34,527 nucleotides of DNA from Bacillus sp. (in: firmicutes) (GCA_031180805.1 JAPSLL010000039.1:2889-37415); one strand, 5' to 3'. Numbered from the stretch's first letter, positions 16,016 to 24,353 are shown. The notes: a model not told the origin generated them from the letters alone. A program made the numbers and translations.

Positions 16016-17470
16016 ATGACTAATAACAGATTAACTACTAGTTGGGGTGCTCCAGTAGGAGACAACCAAAACTCAATTACAGCAGGCTCTAGAGGTCCAG
16101 TATTAATACAGGACGTTCACCTTTTAGAGAAATTAGCGCATTTTAATAGAGAGCGTGTTCCAGAGCGTGTCGTTCATGCTAAAGGTGCTGGCGCACATGG
16201 ATATTTTGAAGTGACAAATGATGTTTCTAAATACACAAAAGCAAAGCTGTTTAATGGTGTTGGAAAACGAACTCCAATGTTTATTCGTTTCTCAACAGTT
16301 GCAGGTGAGTTAGGTTCTGCAGATACTGTTCGTGATCCACGTGGGTTTGCTGTTAAATTTTATACAGAAGATGGTAATTATGACATCGTTGGGAATAATA
16401 CACCTATTTTCTTTATTCGAGATGCGATTAAATTCCCAGACTTTATTCATACTCAAAAACGCCATCCACAAACACATTTGAAAAACCCTAATGCTGTATG
16501 GGATTTTTGGTCACATTCACCTGAATCTCTACACCAAGTAACATACCTTATGGGAGACCGTGGTATTCCTGCAACACTTCGCCATATGAATGGATATGGA
16601 AGCCATACATTTAAATGGACTAATGCTGAAGGTGAAGGCGTATGGATTAAGTATCATTTTAAAACAGACCAAGGTGTAAAAAATCTAGACCCAGCAGTTG
16701 CTGAGAAATTAGCAGGAGAAAATCCTGATTATCATACAGAAGATTTATTCAATGCAATCAAAAATGGTGATTTCCCTTCTTGGACATTATATGTTCAAAT
16801 TATGCCATTAGAAGATGCAAATACTTATCGTTTTGACCCATTCGATGTAACAAAAACTTGGTCTCATAAAGACTATCCATTAATTGAAGTTGGTCGAATG
16901 GTGCTTGACCGCAACCCGGAAAACTATTTTGCAGAAGTTGAGCAAGCGACATTTTCACCTGGAACACTTGTACCTGGTGTAGATGTATCTCCTGATAAAA
17001 TGCTACAAGGTCGTTTGTTTGCTTACGCAGATGCTCATCGATATCGCGTTGGTGTAAATCATAATCAATTACCAATTAATCGCCCACGTGTTGATGTGGA
17101 CAATAATCAACGTGATGGATTTATGACTATGACAAATGGCAAAAATCCAGATGTTTACTATGAGCCAAACAGCTATGGTGGTGCTGTTGAAACACCTGAA
17201 AACAAACAGGCTGCTTTCCCAGTATCAGGTGTTGCCGAAAGCGTACCTTATGACCGTGATGATCACTATACACAAGCGGGAGACTTATACCGTTTAATGA
17301 GTGAGGAAGAACGTACTCGTACTGTGAATAATATTGTAGGAGCAATGAAGCCGGTTGAAAAAGATGAAATTAAACTTCGTCAAATTGGTCACTTCTACAA
17401 AGCAGATCCTGAATTTGGAACACGTATTGCAGAAGGCTTAGGATTATCTGTACCTGAAACAGTAAAATAA
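16016..17470 (+). CDS. katA: Haem catalase KatA
   Basis: Small-subunit monofunctional catalase (484 aa, normal length) breaking hydrogen peroxide into water and oxygen in the cytoplasm. The active site is intact: distal His54 ([16 protein letters not shown]), Asn127 ([10 protein letters not shown]) and the proximal haem ligand Tyr337 in [20 protein letters not shown] precedes the ATG at the normal distance. The PerR box and promoter upstream show peroxide-inducible control, as for vegetative katA of B. subtilis. It is followed by a strong terminator. Confidence 0.97.
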   Translation: MTNNRLTTSWGAPVGDNQNSITAGSRGPVLIQDVHLLEKLAHFNRERVPERVVHAKGAGAHGYFEVTNDVSKYTKAKLFNGVGKRTPMFIRFSTVAGELGSADTVRDPRGFAVKFYTEDGNYDIVGNNTPIFFIRDAIKFPDFIHTQKRHPQTHLKNPNAVWDFWSHSPESLHQVTYLMGDRGIPATLRHMNGYGSHTFKWTNAEGEGVWIKYHFKTDQGVKNLDPAVAEKLAGENPDYHTEDLFNAIKNGDFPSWTLYVQIMPLEDANTYRFDPFDVTKTWSHKDYPLIEVGRMVLDRNPENYFAEVEQATFSPGTLVPGVDVSPDKMLQGRLFAYADAHRYRVGVNHNQLPINRPRVDVDNNQRDGFMTMTNGKNPDVYYEPNSYGGAVETPENKQAAFPVSGVAESVPYDRDDHYTQAGDLYRLMSEEERTRTVNNIVGAMKPVEKDEIKLRQIGHFYKADPEFGTRIAEGLGLSVPETVK

Positions 17471-17544
17471 TTTTTAATAGTATAGAAAACTAATTAATAG
17501 TAATACACGACTTATTCTCAAACTATTCTCATTTTTTCTCAAAT

Positions 17545-17577
17545 AAAAAAGTATCCGTTTTTGCGGATACTTTTTTT
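17545..17577 (+). terminator. Terminator after katA
   Basis: AAAAAAGTATCCG (17545-17557) pairs with CGGATACTTTTTT (17564-17576) around a 6-nt loop, with the T run on the 3' side. The symmetric A/T flanks could let it work on both strands. Confidence 0.88.
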
Positions 17578-17623
17578 AGGTCTTTTGCTGAAAAATTGTT
17601 GTTTTTGCACTAATTTATATAAA

Positions 17624-17741
17624 GGTTGATTGGAGCAAAATTGCGAGACTCCTGCGGGATAAGTGGGATAGGTTAATTTTTTAGCAAGTGTTCACACTGG
17701 GGAGACTCACCACCCACCCCTATTGTAAGAGGAAATCAACC
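17624..17741. repeat. Decayed dispersed Bacillaceae repeat with terminal inverted repeats
   Basis: An element of about 118 bp bounded by GGTTGATT (17624-17631) and AATCAACC (17734-17741). Inside it are GCGAGACTCCTGCGGGA (17643-17659) and GGAGACTCACCACCCACCCC (17701-17720). This arrangement resembles a GC-rich extragenic repeat I remember from many Bacillus and Geobacillus genomes (GACTCCTGCGGGA ... GGCTCACCGCCCGCCC ... GGAAATCAACC). The central part here is AT-shifted, so it is a degraded copy. It has no coding capacity. The resemblance is from memory. Confidence 0.6.
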
Positions 17742-17753
17742 CAAAGTGATGAC

Positions 17754-17778
17754 TAAGTAAAAAGTAAACTAAGTTTAC
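17754..17778 (-). terminator. Probable terminator of the thioesterase gene
   Basis: On the minus strand GTAAAC-tta-GTTTAC (17764-17778) is followed by TTTTTACTT. It lies about 70 nt after the stop. Confidence 0.45.
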
Positions 17779-17847
17779 GAAAACACCTTTGTTAAATAGA
17801 AATGATAAAGGCTAGATAGATATTTTACCTATCAAAAGATCACTAAA

Positions 17848-18354
17848 TTATAATGTAACGACCTTTGCAAATGCTGAGCTATGCTCTCTTCGCTCTTTAC
17901 GATGGTTAATTCGTTGCTGTGCTGTATTAAATAACATAACTTCCTCATCTGATTCTGGTTTTACTTTTGGAACAGTGACTGGCTTTCCATTACTATCTAA
18001 GGCAACGAAAGTTAAAAAGGATGTGGCAGCAAGCTTTCGTTCTCCTGTTTTTAAATCTTCTGAAATAACCTTTACAAAAACCTCCATCGAGGAACGACCT
18101 ACAGAGGAGACATACGATTCCAAACTAACTGAATCACTTTGACGAATCGGAATAAGAAAATCTACTGAATCAGTTGAAGCTGTAACTACTTCACATCTCG
18201 AATGTTTTGCAGCTGAAATTGAGGCAACATCATCAATATAGCTCATTAATTTACCACCAAATAACGTATTGTGGTTATTTGTATCAAGTGGGAATACACG
18301 ACTAGTCTTAATGACAAGTGATTCTTTACATGTCTTTTCTGTTCTATCAACCAT
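17848..18354 (-). CDS. Hot-dog acyl-CoA thioesterase (YkhA-like)
   Basis: Acyl-CoA hydrolase (168 aa) of the single hot-dog-domain YkhA/cytosolic type, releasing free CoA from acyl-CoA; chain-length preference is unknown. The active-site stretch NNHNTLFGGKLMSYIDDVA (about 26-44) includes the Asn, Gly-Gly and Asp typical of the family. It is followed by DSVDFLIPIRQSDSVSLESYV and a C-terminal basic tail (HRKERREH). ATG start with GAAGGAAGG about 12 nt upstream, rather far. It is monocistronic, lying between the repeat element and the pectin cluster, with no evident functional tie to either. Confidence 0.87.
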   Translation of the reverse strand: MVDRTEKTCKESLVIKTSRVFPLDTNNHNTLFGGKLMSYIDDVASISAAKHSRCEVVTASTDSVDFLIPIRQSDSVSLESYVSSVGRSSMEVFVKVISEDLKTGERKLAATSFLTFVALDSNGKPVTVPKVKPESDEEVMLFNTAQQRINHRKERREHSSAFAKVVTL

Positions 18355-18551
18355 AAAAAACGTTCGCCTTCCTTCTTAACAAATAGGATTTTCACTTAAA
18401 CTAACATACGTGATGGGAAATTACCTTTTAACACTCTTCGCCTTACTATTATTAGCTTTTTAACAATGTATAGTCAATTTTCTAGTTAACTTATCTTCCT
18501 AATTATATCGTAAGATTAGAAGAAAAACCTATGAAATGCATCATTTATATA

Positions 18552-18580
18552 TTGTTACTGAAAAAGAAACATATTATAAT
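18552..18580 (+). promoter_or_regulatory. Sigma-A promoter of the ASRT-like gene
   Basis: TTGTTA (18552-18557), 17-nt spacer, TATAAT (18575-18580). It lies about 70 nt before the start codon. The sequence just after it, GAACGATAACGAAC, contains two AACGA repeats and could be an operator, but this is unsupported. Confidence 0.65.
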
Positions 18581-18648
18581 GAACGATAACGAACAAAAAA
18601 ATACTAAATTGCACAAAAAATATCAATTATTTGGAAAGGATGAACAGG

Positions 18649-19020
18649 ATGGGTAGAAAAAAAGGAGAAACGCATTGGATTATTCCAGATGGTTATATTC
18701 CACCATTAAGCTCAGGAGAATTAGTTAGTCATGAATCTATTTGTATTTTAAATTGCAATGAAACAGCTGCTTCAGTATTCATTACAATTTATTTTGAGGA
18801 TCGAGAACCTATTGAGAAAATCCCTGTTATCATTGATGCAAAAAGAAGCAACCATTTACGTACTTCATCTTTGGAATTAAATGGTGAAAAAATCCCTGTT
18901 GGCGTTCCTTATTCAATTGAAGTTGAGAGTGACCAACCGATTATTGTCCAATATAGCCGATTAGATGCTACTCAGCCAAGCTTAGCTTTAATGTCAACAA
19001 TGGGTTATCCGTTAATATAA
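18649..19020 (+). CDS. Sensory rhodopsin transducer (ASRT) family protein
   Basis: Small soluble beta-sandwich protein (123 aa, normal family length) that I recognise as the ASRT family, named after the transducer of Anabaena sensory rhodopsin. Landmarks are GETHWIIPDGYIPP (6-19), ESICILNCNETAASVFITIYFED and the C-terminal QYSRLDATQPSLALMSTMGYP. Most members occur in bacteria without rhodopsins, often beside carbohydrate genes, and a sugar-linked role has been proposed. Its place at the head of this pectin cluster fits that. The frame extends upstream to a TTG, but AAAGG (18635-18639) is 9 nt from the ATG at 18649, which gives the usual M-G-R-K-K-G start. It has its own sigma-A promoter. Confidence 0.82.
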   Translation: MGRKKGETHWIIPDGYIPPLSSGELVSHESICILNCNETAASVFITIYFEDREPIEKIPVIIDAKRSNHLRTSSLELNGEKIPVGVPYSIEVESDQPIIVQYSRLDATQPSLALMSTMGYPLI

Positions 19021-19091
19021 TTATCATTTAGTATGAATGCTTATTAATGTAAGATAAAAAGATTTGTTTTATCATTATTTCATGCAATTGA

Positions 19092-19120
19092 TTGTAAACC
19101 CTTTCATAGTCTGGTAAATT
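19092..19120 (+). promoter_or_regulatory. Possible promoter with overlapping cre-like site for the sensor kinase gene
   Basis: TTGTAA (19092-19097), 17 nt, TAAATT (19115-19120). Over the -35 lies TGTAAACCCTTTCA (19093-19106), which fits the CcpA cre consensus TGWAANCGNTNWCA except that the central G is C. The missing central CG makes it doubtful. Confidence 0.3.
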
Positions 19121-19213
19121 TGATAGAGAACCAAGGTTTTAGCGTTTTTGTTTTCCTTTAGCAAATTAGAAGAGTTCATTAATGTACGAAAATGGTGGAG
19201 GAGAGACGAAAAA

Positions 19214-20998
19214 ATGAAGAATAAAATAGTTAATTTCGTTTTACACCTCCTAAATGCATACAATGATTTAAAAATTAAGTATAAGCTAATTGCGATTATC
19301 TCAATTATTATGCTTGTTTGCCTTTTATTTACGATTGTTGGTTTTCAGTATGCATTTAAAAGTTATGATGAACAAATCTATCGAAAATCTTCACAAGTGT
19401 TAATTATGTCTTCTAATCAAATAGAGGATGAGTTAAAAAACATTGAAGAATTATCATTTAATATTTTAAAAGATAATACCCTTCAAACGAATCTAATGAA
19501 ATCAAAGGAAGAAATTACGAACTACGAGCAATATCAAATTGAGAGTGAAATTTGGGAGAAGCTTACAAGTTACATTGGGAATGAAAAATACATTCAATCG
19601 ATTTATTTGTTTGATCAATACGGGAGAGAATATCGCGCTGGGAGAGATAATTCTAAAAAAATTGATAAATATAAAAGTAAGCTATTTAAAAAATCTATTG
19701 CAGGCGACGGTAGTAACGTATGGGTTTCGTTTGAAGACTCTAGTAATTTAATTTACTCGACAAGACAAATTAAGGCGTATAAAAACTTAAGCTTTGAATT
19801 ATTAGCTACATTAGTCATTGAAGTGAACTTAGATGAAATCGTAAAAGAGTTACCAAGAGAATGGGATGGCCAAGAGGGTGGAATTATCATTTCGAATAGT
19901 GAAGGACCACTTTATTTAGAAAATAACATACTTAACTATGAACAGCTCATTTTTCCTATAAAAAATAGCCAAGGTTATTTAATAAAAAAAGAGAAAGGGA
20001 GAACGTTCTTTATTACTTATTCCAAATCCCCTTATGCTGATTGGACATATTGGAACATCATCCCGTTCGGTGCGATGTTTGCGAAAGTAACTGCAATGAA
20101 ATATATTGTTATTATTATTTTTTTATTATTATATTCAGGAGCTATTTTTCTAGCTATTAAGTTTTCAAAACATATTACGAATCCAATTGAAAAATTAGTT
20201 TCTTCTATGAAATCTGTACAAAATGGAGATTTTAATATACCTGAGTCGATAAAGTCAAACGAATATAATTATCATAATGAAGTCGGTATCTTGCATAACA
20301 ATTTTTATATGATGATTGATCGGATTAATGAGTTAATTAAAGAAAACTATGAAAAGCAATTGTTAATAAAAGATACTGAATTTAAAGCACTTCAATCGCA
20401 AATAAATCCACACTTTTTATATAACACTTTAGAATCAATTAACTGGTTAGCGAAGATAAATAATCAACAAAAAATATCTAATATGGTTGAATCGTTAGGA
20501 TATTTATTGAGAAATGCGATTAGTATTAAAGAGGATGTAATAACAGTCCGAGAAGAATTAGAAATTGTAAAACATTATGTCACCATCCAAAAGTTTAGAT
20601 TTGAGGATCGTTTGAATTTTGAAATTGAAATCAATGAGCAAGAAAAAGATTGTATCGTTCCGAAATTAGTAGTTCAGCCATTGGTAGAAAACTCGATAAA
20701 TTATGCTTTAGAAACAATGATTGAATGTTGCCGAATTAAAGTGATGGTTGAAAAAGTGGAAAACGATCTTCATATAATTGTTGAAGATAATGGAATAGGT
20801 ATGAATGAAGACCATTTAGAGAATGTGATTAAAGGTAAGTACAAAAGTAAGGGAAATGGAATTGGATTAAAGAATATTGAATCAAGAATAAAATTTGTCT
20901 TTGGTCAAGAATATGGATTAACAGTTGAAAGTAAGTTAAATGTAGGTACGAAGGTAATCCTTGTCATACCATATCGAATGAGGTGGGAATATGCATAA
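19214..20998 (+). CDS. yesM: Two-component sensor histidine kinase, YesM-like
   Basis: Membrane sensor kinase of the LytS/YesM class (594 aa). TM1 is about 22-46 and TM2 about 295-317. Between them is an extracellular domain of about 245 aa that should bind the inducing sugar, directly or through a binding protein. A HAMP region (about 318-370) follows, then the His-kinase motif QSQINPHFLYNTLESINWLA with phospho-acceptor His400. The ATPase domain carries VVQPLVENSINYA, EDNGIGMN and GNGIGLKNIESRI. The frame begins earlier at a TTG, but GGAGGAGAG (19197-19205) points to the ATG at 19214. It overlaps the response-regulator start by 8 nt, so the two are translationally coupled. In B. subtilis the yes cluster has the same pair for rhamnogalacturonan sensing. 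Confidence 0.92.
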   Translation: MKNKIVNFVLHLLNAYNDLKIKYKLIAIISIIMLVCLLFTIVGFQYAFKSYDEQIYRKSSQVLIMSSNQIEDELKNIEELSFNILKDNTLQTNLMKSKEEITNYEQYQIESEIWEKLTSYIGNEKYIQSIYLFDQYGREYRAGRDNSKKIDKYKSKLFKKSIAGDGSNVWVSFEDSSNLIYSTRQIKAYKNLSFELLATLVIEVNLDEIVKELPREWDGQEGGIIISNSEGPLYLENNILNYEQLIFPIKNSQGYLIKKEKGRTFFITYSKSPYADWTYWNIIPFGAMFAKVTAMKYIVIIIFLLLYSGAIFLAIKFSKHITNPIEKLVSSMKSVQNGDFNIPESIKSNEYNYHNEVGILHNNFYMMIDRINELIKENYEKQLLIKDTEFKALQSQINPHFLYNTLESINWLAKINNQQKISNMVESLGYLLRNAISIKEDVITVREELEIVKHYVTIQKFRFEDRLNFEIEINEQEKDCIVPKLVVQPLVENSINYALETMIECCRIKVMVEKVENDLHIIVEDNGIGMNEDHLENVIKGKYKSKGNGIGLKNIESRIKFVFGQEYGLTVESKLNVGTKVILVIPYRMRWEYA

Positions 20999-22532
20999 GG
21001 TTTTATTAGTTGATGATGAAAGAATTATTTTGGATGGAATATCCAAGATAATTGATTGGGAACAATTAAATCTACATTTAATTGGAACTGCTCGAAATGG
21101 TTTAGATGCCTATAAAATCATAAAAGAAAAAAAACCAGATATCGTTATTTGTGATATTAGAATGCCTGGGTTAAATGGTCTTGAGTTAGTAAAAAAAGTA
21201 ACCAATGAGGAAATCAATGTAAAATTTATCATATTATCTGGATTTGGTGAATTTTCTTATGCTAAACAGGCGATGGAATTTGGAGTGAAACATTATTTAC
21301 TTAAGCCATGCAATGAAAACCTAATTGTTGAAGCTTTAAATTCAATAAAAAATGAACTTTCTCTTGAAGAAAAAAGAGAGCGTTTTCTTGTCGATATGCG
21401 GAATCAATTGAACCAAATTCAACCATATGTAAAAAAGCAGCTATTAAAGGAATTTATTTCAACTAAATTGGATAGTAATCATGGTATTACCTTTTACGAA
21501 AGATTATTCCGGATTGATTTCGAAGATGAAAAAATTAGAATCATTTTATTTAAGCCTGAAGGTGACTATCATTATGAGCATATGTTTGTAATTGAAAATA
21601 TCGGAGAAGATTTATTTGCACCATCTATTCTCACAACAACTATTGGTGAACATATTGTGTTCATTGTAAAGGATTTAGAAATGGTTTTCCTTCACGAAAA
21701 ATTAAAGCAATTAAAGGAGCATTTTTATCAAATATATGAGCTAGATATGACCGTTGCAATTAGTGAAGTAAATCAAATTACAGCTGCCAGAGACTTATAT
21801 TTAGAAGCGTTAGAATGTTTAAATCATCGGTTTTTCTTAGGTGAAGGGAGCATCATTACAAAACTAGATATACAGAAAACAAAAATACGAAATCAATATG
21901 AATACGATGGACAAAATTTATGCCTTTTAATAAAAACGGGAAATTGGGAAAAAGTAGAGAGTGAAATTTCTAACTTTTTTGGAAATTTAACGAAAATGAT
22001 GCTCTCAACTAATATGACGCGCTCTTATGTTATGCATCTTTTCATAGAAATGATTCAACATTCTGATTCAAATTGTATTCATGCCTATATGGAAAAGATG
22101 TCATCATTAATGGATATGGATACAATCCAACAAATGAGAGCTTTCTTTGTCAATAATGCTAAAGAAATAACAGATTTTCATTTAAATAGGCATAAATCAA
22201 ATCATTCAGAAATTATAAAAAATATGATTGAAATTGTAAATGAGAATCTAGGAAACTCCGAACTTTCGTTAAAATGGGTTGCAAATAGAGTATTTATGAA
22301 TGCTGATTATTTAGGAAAGCTATTTAAACAAGAAACTGGTGAAAAGTTTTCGAGCTATGTGACAAGGGTCAGAATTGAAAAAGCAATTGAGCAAATCCAA
22401 CAAATGGACGATGTAAAGGTATTTACATTAGCTGAAATGATTGGGTACGGTGATAATCCGCAATATTTCAGTCAGGTTTTTAAGAAATATACTGGATATA
22501 CACCATCTGAATATCGGAAAGTTGTTTGTTAA
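20991..22532 (+). CDS. yesN: Response regulator with AraC-type DNA-binding domain, YesN-like
   Basis: Response regulator (513 aa). The receiver domain (1-120) has the acidic pair Asp8/Asp9, phospho-acceptor Asp55 (VICDIRMPG) and Lys104 (HYLLKP). A long middle region (about 125-405) of unknown fold follows, as in larger YesN-type proteins; B. subtilis YesN itself is shorter (about 368 aa). The C-terminal AraC/XylS double helix-turn-helix spans about 410-510 (SLKWVANRVFMNADYLGKLFK and the signature GYGDNPQYFSQVFKKYTGYTPSEYR). Its start overlaps the kinase stop by 8 nt, with AGGTGGG (20981-20987). It is the likely activator of the operon downstream, through the direct repeats at 22824-22858. A strong terminator separates it from that operon. 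Confidence 0.93.
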   Translation: MHKVLLVDDERIILDGISKIIDWEQLNLHLIGTARNGLDAYKIIKEKKPDIVICDIRMPGLNGLELVKKVTNEEINVKFIILSGFGEFSYAKQAMEFGVKHYLLKPCNENLIVEALNSIKNELSLEEKRERFLVDMRNQLNQIQPYVKKQLLKEFISTKLDSNHGITFYERLFRIDFEDEKIRIILFKPEGDYHYEHMFVIENIGEDLFAPSILTTTIGEHIVFIVKDLEMVFLHEKLKQLKEHFYQIYELDMTVAISEVNQITAARDLYLEALECLNHRFFLGEGSIITKLDIQKTKIRNQYEYDGQNLCLLIKTGNWEKVESEISNFFGNLTKMMLSTNMTRSYVMHLFIEMIQHSDSNCIHAYMEKMSSLMDMDTIQQMRAFFVNNAKEITDFHLNRHKSNHSEIIKNMIEIVNENLGNSELSLKWVANRVFMNADYLGKLFKQETGEKFSSYVTRVRIEKAIEQIQQMDDVKVFTLAEMIGYGDNPQYFSQVFKKYTGYTPSEYRKVVC

Positions 22533-22569
22533 ACTCATTATCTTTTAATTCTTTGATAATGAGTTTTTT
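22532..22569 (+). terminator. Terminator after the yesMN-like pair
   Basis: AACTCATTATC (22532-22542 region) pairs perfectly with GATAATGAGTT (22555-22565), followed by TTTT. The stem begins at the stop codon of the response regulator. Confidence 0.88.
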
Positions 22570-22719
22570 CTTTGGCTCTTTTCTAAAGATGCGTTGTTCT
22601 CAAACCAAATTGAGTTTGAGGTTAAAGGTGAAACTCCCGAAGGTATTTCACCAAAGAGGCTCACTGATATCCCTGATGATGACAGAAATAATAATTTTAA
22701 TAATACTTATATTTTGTAA
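22549..22719 (+). pseudogene. Possible gene relic
   Basis: A stop-free frame without a start codon ends at the TAA at 22717-22719. Its second half reads like real protein: KDALFSNQIEFEVKGETPEG followed by ISPKRLTDIPDDDRNNNF. A different frame further on (up to 22819) reads IIDNCHEKNYFVLNGGRLYK. Together they suggest the remains of a gene, perhaps a carbohydrate-active enzyme, between regulator and operon. I cannot name the family. It could also be chance in AT-rich DNA. Confidence 0.3.
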
Positions 22720-22823
22720 ACCTGCAAATATTATCGATAATTGCCATGAAAAGAATTATTTTGTTTTAAATGGTGGTAGATTGTATAAATTTCAATCTAA
22801 AAGTATGAATAAAAAATAATGAA

Positions 22824-22858
22824 CTCTGTTTTTTAAACATAAATCTCTGTTTTTTAAA
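22824..22858 (+). promoter_or_regulatory. Direct-repeat operator, candidate binding site of the YesN-like regulator
   Basis: Two exact copies of CTCTGTTTTTTAAA (22824-22837 and 22845-22858) start 21 nt apart, i.e. two helical turns, on the same side of the DNA. AraC-type activators typically bind such direct repeats just upstream of a weak -35. Here the second copy ends 23 nt before a TAGAAT -10 (22882-22887), and no good -35 is seen. Confidence 0.6.
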
Positions 22859-22881
22859 TTCCTATGAAACCGAAAAGGCTC

Positions 22882-22887
22882 TAGAAT
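22882..22887 (+). promoter_or_regulatory. Probable -10 element of the pectin operon
   Basis: TAGAAT, five of six bases of the sigma-A -10. It lies 23 nt after the direct repeats and 6 nt before the cre site. The -35 region (TTCCTA) is poor, as expected for an activator-dependent promoter. Confidence 0.45.
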
Positions 22888-22893
22888 AGTAAG

Positions 22894-22907
22894 TGTAAGC
22901 GGTAACA
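22894..22907 (+). promoter_or_regulatory. CcpA cre site
   Basis: TGTAAGCGGTAACA fits the cre consensus TGWAANCGNTNWCA at every position. It sits at the predicted transcription start of the operon and 20 nt before the first start codon, a position where CcpA blocks transcription. Carbon catabolite repression of the cluster is therefore expected. Confidence 0.85.
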
Positions 22908-22926
22908 AAAAATAAGGGGGATTAAA

Positions 22927-24228
22927 ATGAAGAAATTTTTGTTGTTATTTGTAGCAATTTTTATGGTATTCTCAATGGCTGCTTGTAGTAGTGGAACGAG
23001 TTCTTCTGGTGAATCAGGATCTGATTCTGGTGGAGGCAAAGACGATAAAGTTACTCTTCGTATTGCATGGTGGGGTGAACAGACAAGAAATGATTACACT
23101 CTAGAAATTATTAAAATGTACGAAGAGAAAAATCCAAATGTAAAAATTCAAGCTGAATACGCAAGCTGGGATGATTATTGGAAGAAATTAGCTCCGCAAG
23201 CATCAGCAAATCAATTACCTGACATTATTCAAATGGATTTATCATATTTCTCTCAATATGCTGAAAACGGACAATTAGCAGACTTAACACCGTTTATTGG
23301 GAAGGAAGTTGACACGACTAATTTTACAGAAAATTATATTAATGGTGGGAAAATCGGAGACAAGTTATACGGATTTAATGCTGGGGTAAACGTACTTGGC
23401 TTCAATTATGACCCTGCACTGTTGAAAAAAATAGGAGTAGAAAGTCTTGATGAGAATTGGACATGGGATGATTATAAAGAGATTGCTGCTAAAGCAAAGG
23501 ATGCTGGATTATATGTTGATACAGGCATGAAAGCAGATGTGTTTTTTAATTATTATTTAAGAACGTTAGGACACACATTATTTAGTAAAGATGGAACTGG
23601 TTTAGGTTATGATGACGATCAATTATTTATCGATTTCTTTGAAATGACATCAGGTTTGGTGAAGGATAAGGCTGTTCCAACTCCTGATTATCTAGCTCAG
23701 TTAAAAGGAATTGAAGATGACCCAGTTGTAACAGAAGATGCGATTGGAATTTGGCAATGGTCAAATCAGTTCGTTGGATTGCAACAGGTTGCTAATCGAC
23801 CATTAAAAATTCATAATATGCCAGGACCGAATGCTAAAGAAGGATTATATTTAAAACCAAGTATGTTCTGGTCTGTAGCGAATAATTCAAAACATCAAGA
23901 AGAAGCAGCTAAGTTTATTAATTTCCTTGTAAACGATGTTGAAGCAAATAAATTAATTTTAGGTGACCGTGGTGTTCCAGGTTCCTCTGAAGTTAAAGAG
24001 GCTCTAAAACCAGAGTTATCTCCTGAGCAAACTCTAGTATTTGAAAGTGTTGAATGGGCGGAACAAAATAGTTCAGATTTTGATGGTCCAGATCCGGTTG
24101 GAGCTGGTGAAGTAATTGAACTACTTGATAGTTTAGGTGAACAAATGTCTTACGGACAACTTGAGGTAAAAGATGCTGCAAAACAATTTAGACAACAAGC
24201 AGAAAGTATCTTAGCACAAAATAAATAG
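22927..24228 (+). CDS. ABC transporter sugar-binding lipoprotein (first of two)
   Basis: Extracellular solute-binding protein of the CUT1/MalE-like family 1 (433 aa), lipid-anchored. The signal peptide is MKKFLLLFVAIFMVFSMAAC with Cys20 lipidated, then a Ser/Gly linker. The mature domain starts TLRIAWWGEQTRNDYT and has NQLPDIIQMDLSYFSQYA and a C-terminal LLDSLGEQMSYGQLEVKDAAKQFRQ. It is clearly paralogous to the second binding protein at 29107 but less like B. subtilis YesO than that one. AAGGGGG precedes the ATG. First gene of the operon, next to the two permeases, so it probably delivers rhamnogalacturonan or galactan oligosaccharides. A strong RNA structure separates it from the permease genes. 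Confidence 0.92.
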   Translation: MKKFLLLFVAIFMVFSMAACSSGTSSSGESGSDSGGGKDDKVTLRIAWWGEQTRNDYTLEIIKMYEEKNPNVKIQAEYASWDDYWKKLAPQASANQLPDIIQMDLSYFSQYAENGQLADLTPFIGKEVDTTNFTENYINGGKIGDKLYGFNAGVNVLGFNYDPALLKKIGVESLDENWTWDDYKEIAAKAKDAGLYVDTGMKADVFFNYYLRTLGHTLFSKDGTGLGYDDDQLFIDFFEMTSGLVKDKAVPTPDYLAQLKGIEDDPVVTEDAIGIWQWSNQFVGLQQVANRPLKIHNMPGPNAKEGLYLKPSMFWSVANNSKHQEEAAKFINFLVNDVEANKLILGDRGVPGSSEVKEALKPELSPEQTLVFESVEWAEQNSSDFDGPDPVGAGEVIELLDSLGEQMSYGQLEVKDAAKQFRQQAESILAQNK

Positions 24229-24243
24229 TTCCTAGTTTGTGAG

Positions 24244-24353
24244 ATGAGGGTGGCTCGGAGTAAAGGGTTGTAATGTAGCATGAACTGATCTCCCTTTAAA
24301 AGGAGATCAAGTGCTTTGGAAATTTTCCATTATCCCTCCCGAGTTATCCTCAT
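24244..24353 (+). other. Large RNA secondary structure between binding protein and permease genes
   Basis: Outer pairing ATGAGG (24244-24249) with CCTCAT (24348-24353) and CTCGG (24254-24258) with CCGAG (24339-24343). It encloses a perfect hairpin TGATCTCC/GGAGATCA (24286-24309) and a small GGAAATTTTCC (24318-24328). No T run follows, so it is more likely an mRNA processing or 3'-end stabilising structure, or an attenuating one, that keeps binding-protein mRNA in excess over permease mRNA. Confidence 0.5.

Noticed and set aside
22526-22819. 97-codon frame taken as an intact gene
   Set aside because: Its start lies inside the regulator stop and terminator; the first half is chance translation, and the more protein-like part is in another frame. 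Treated as possible relic only.
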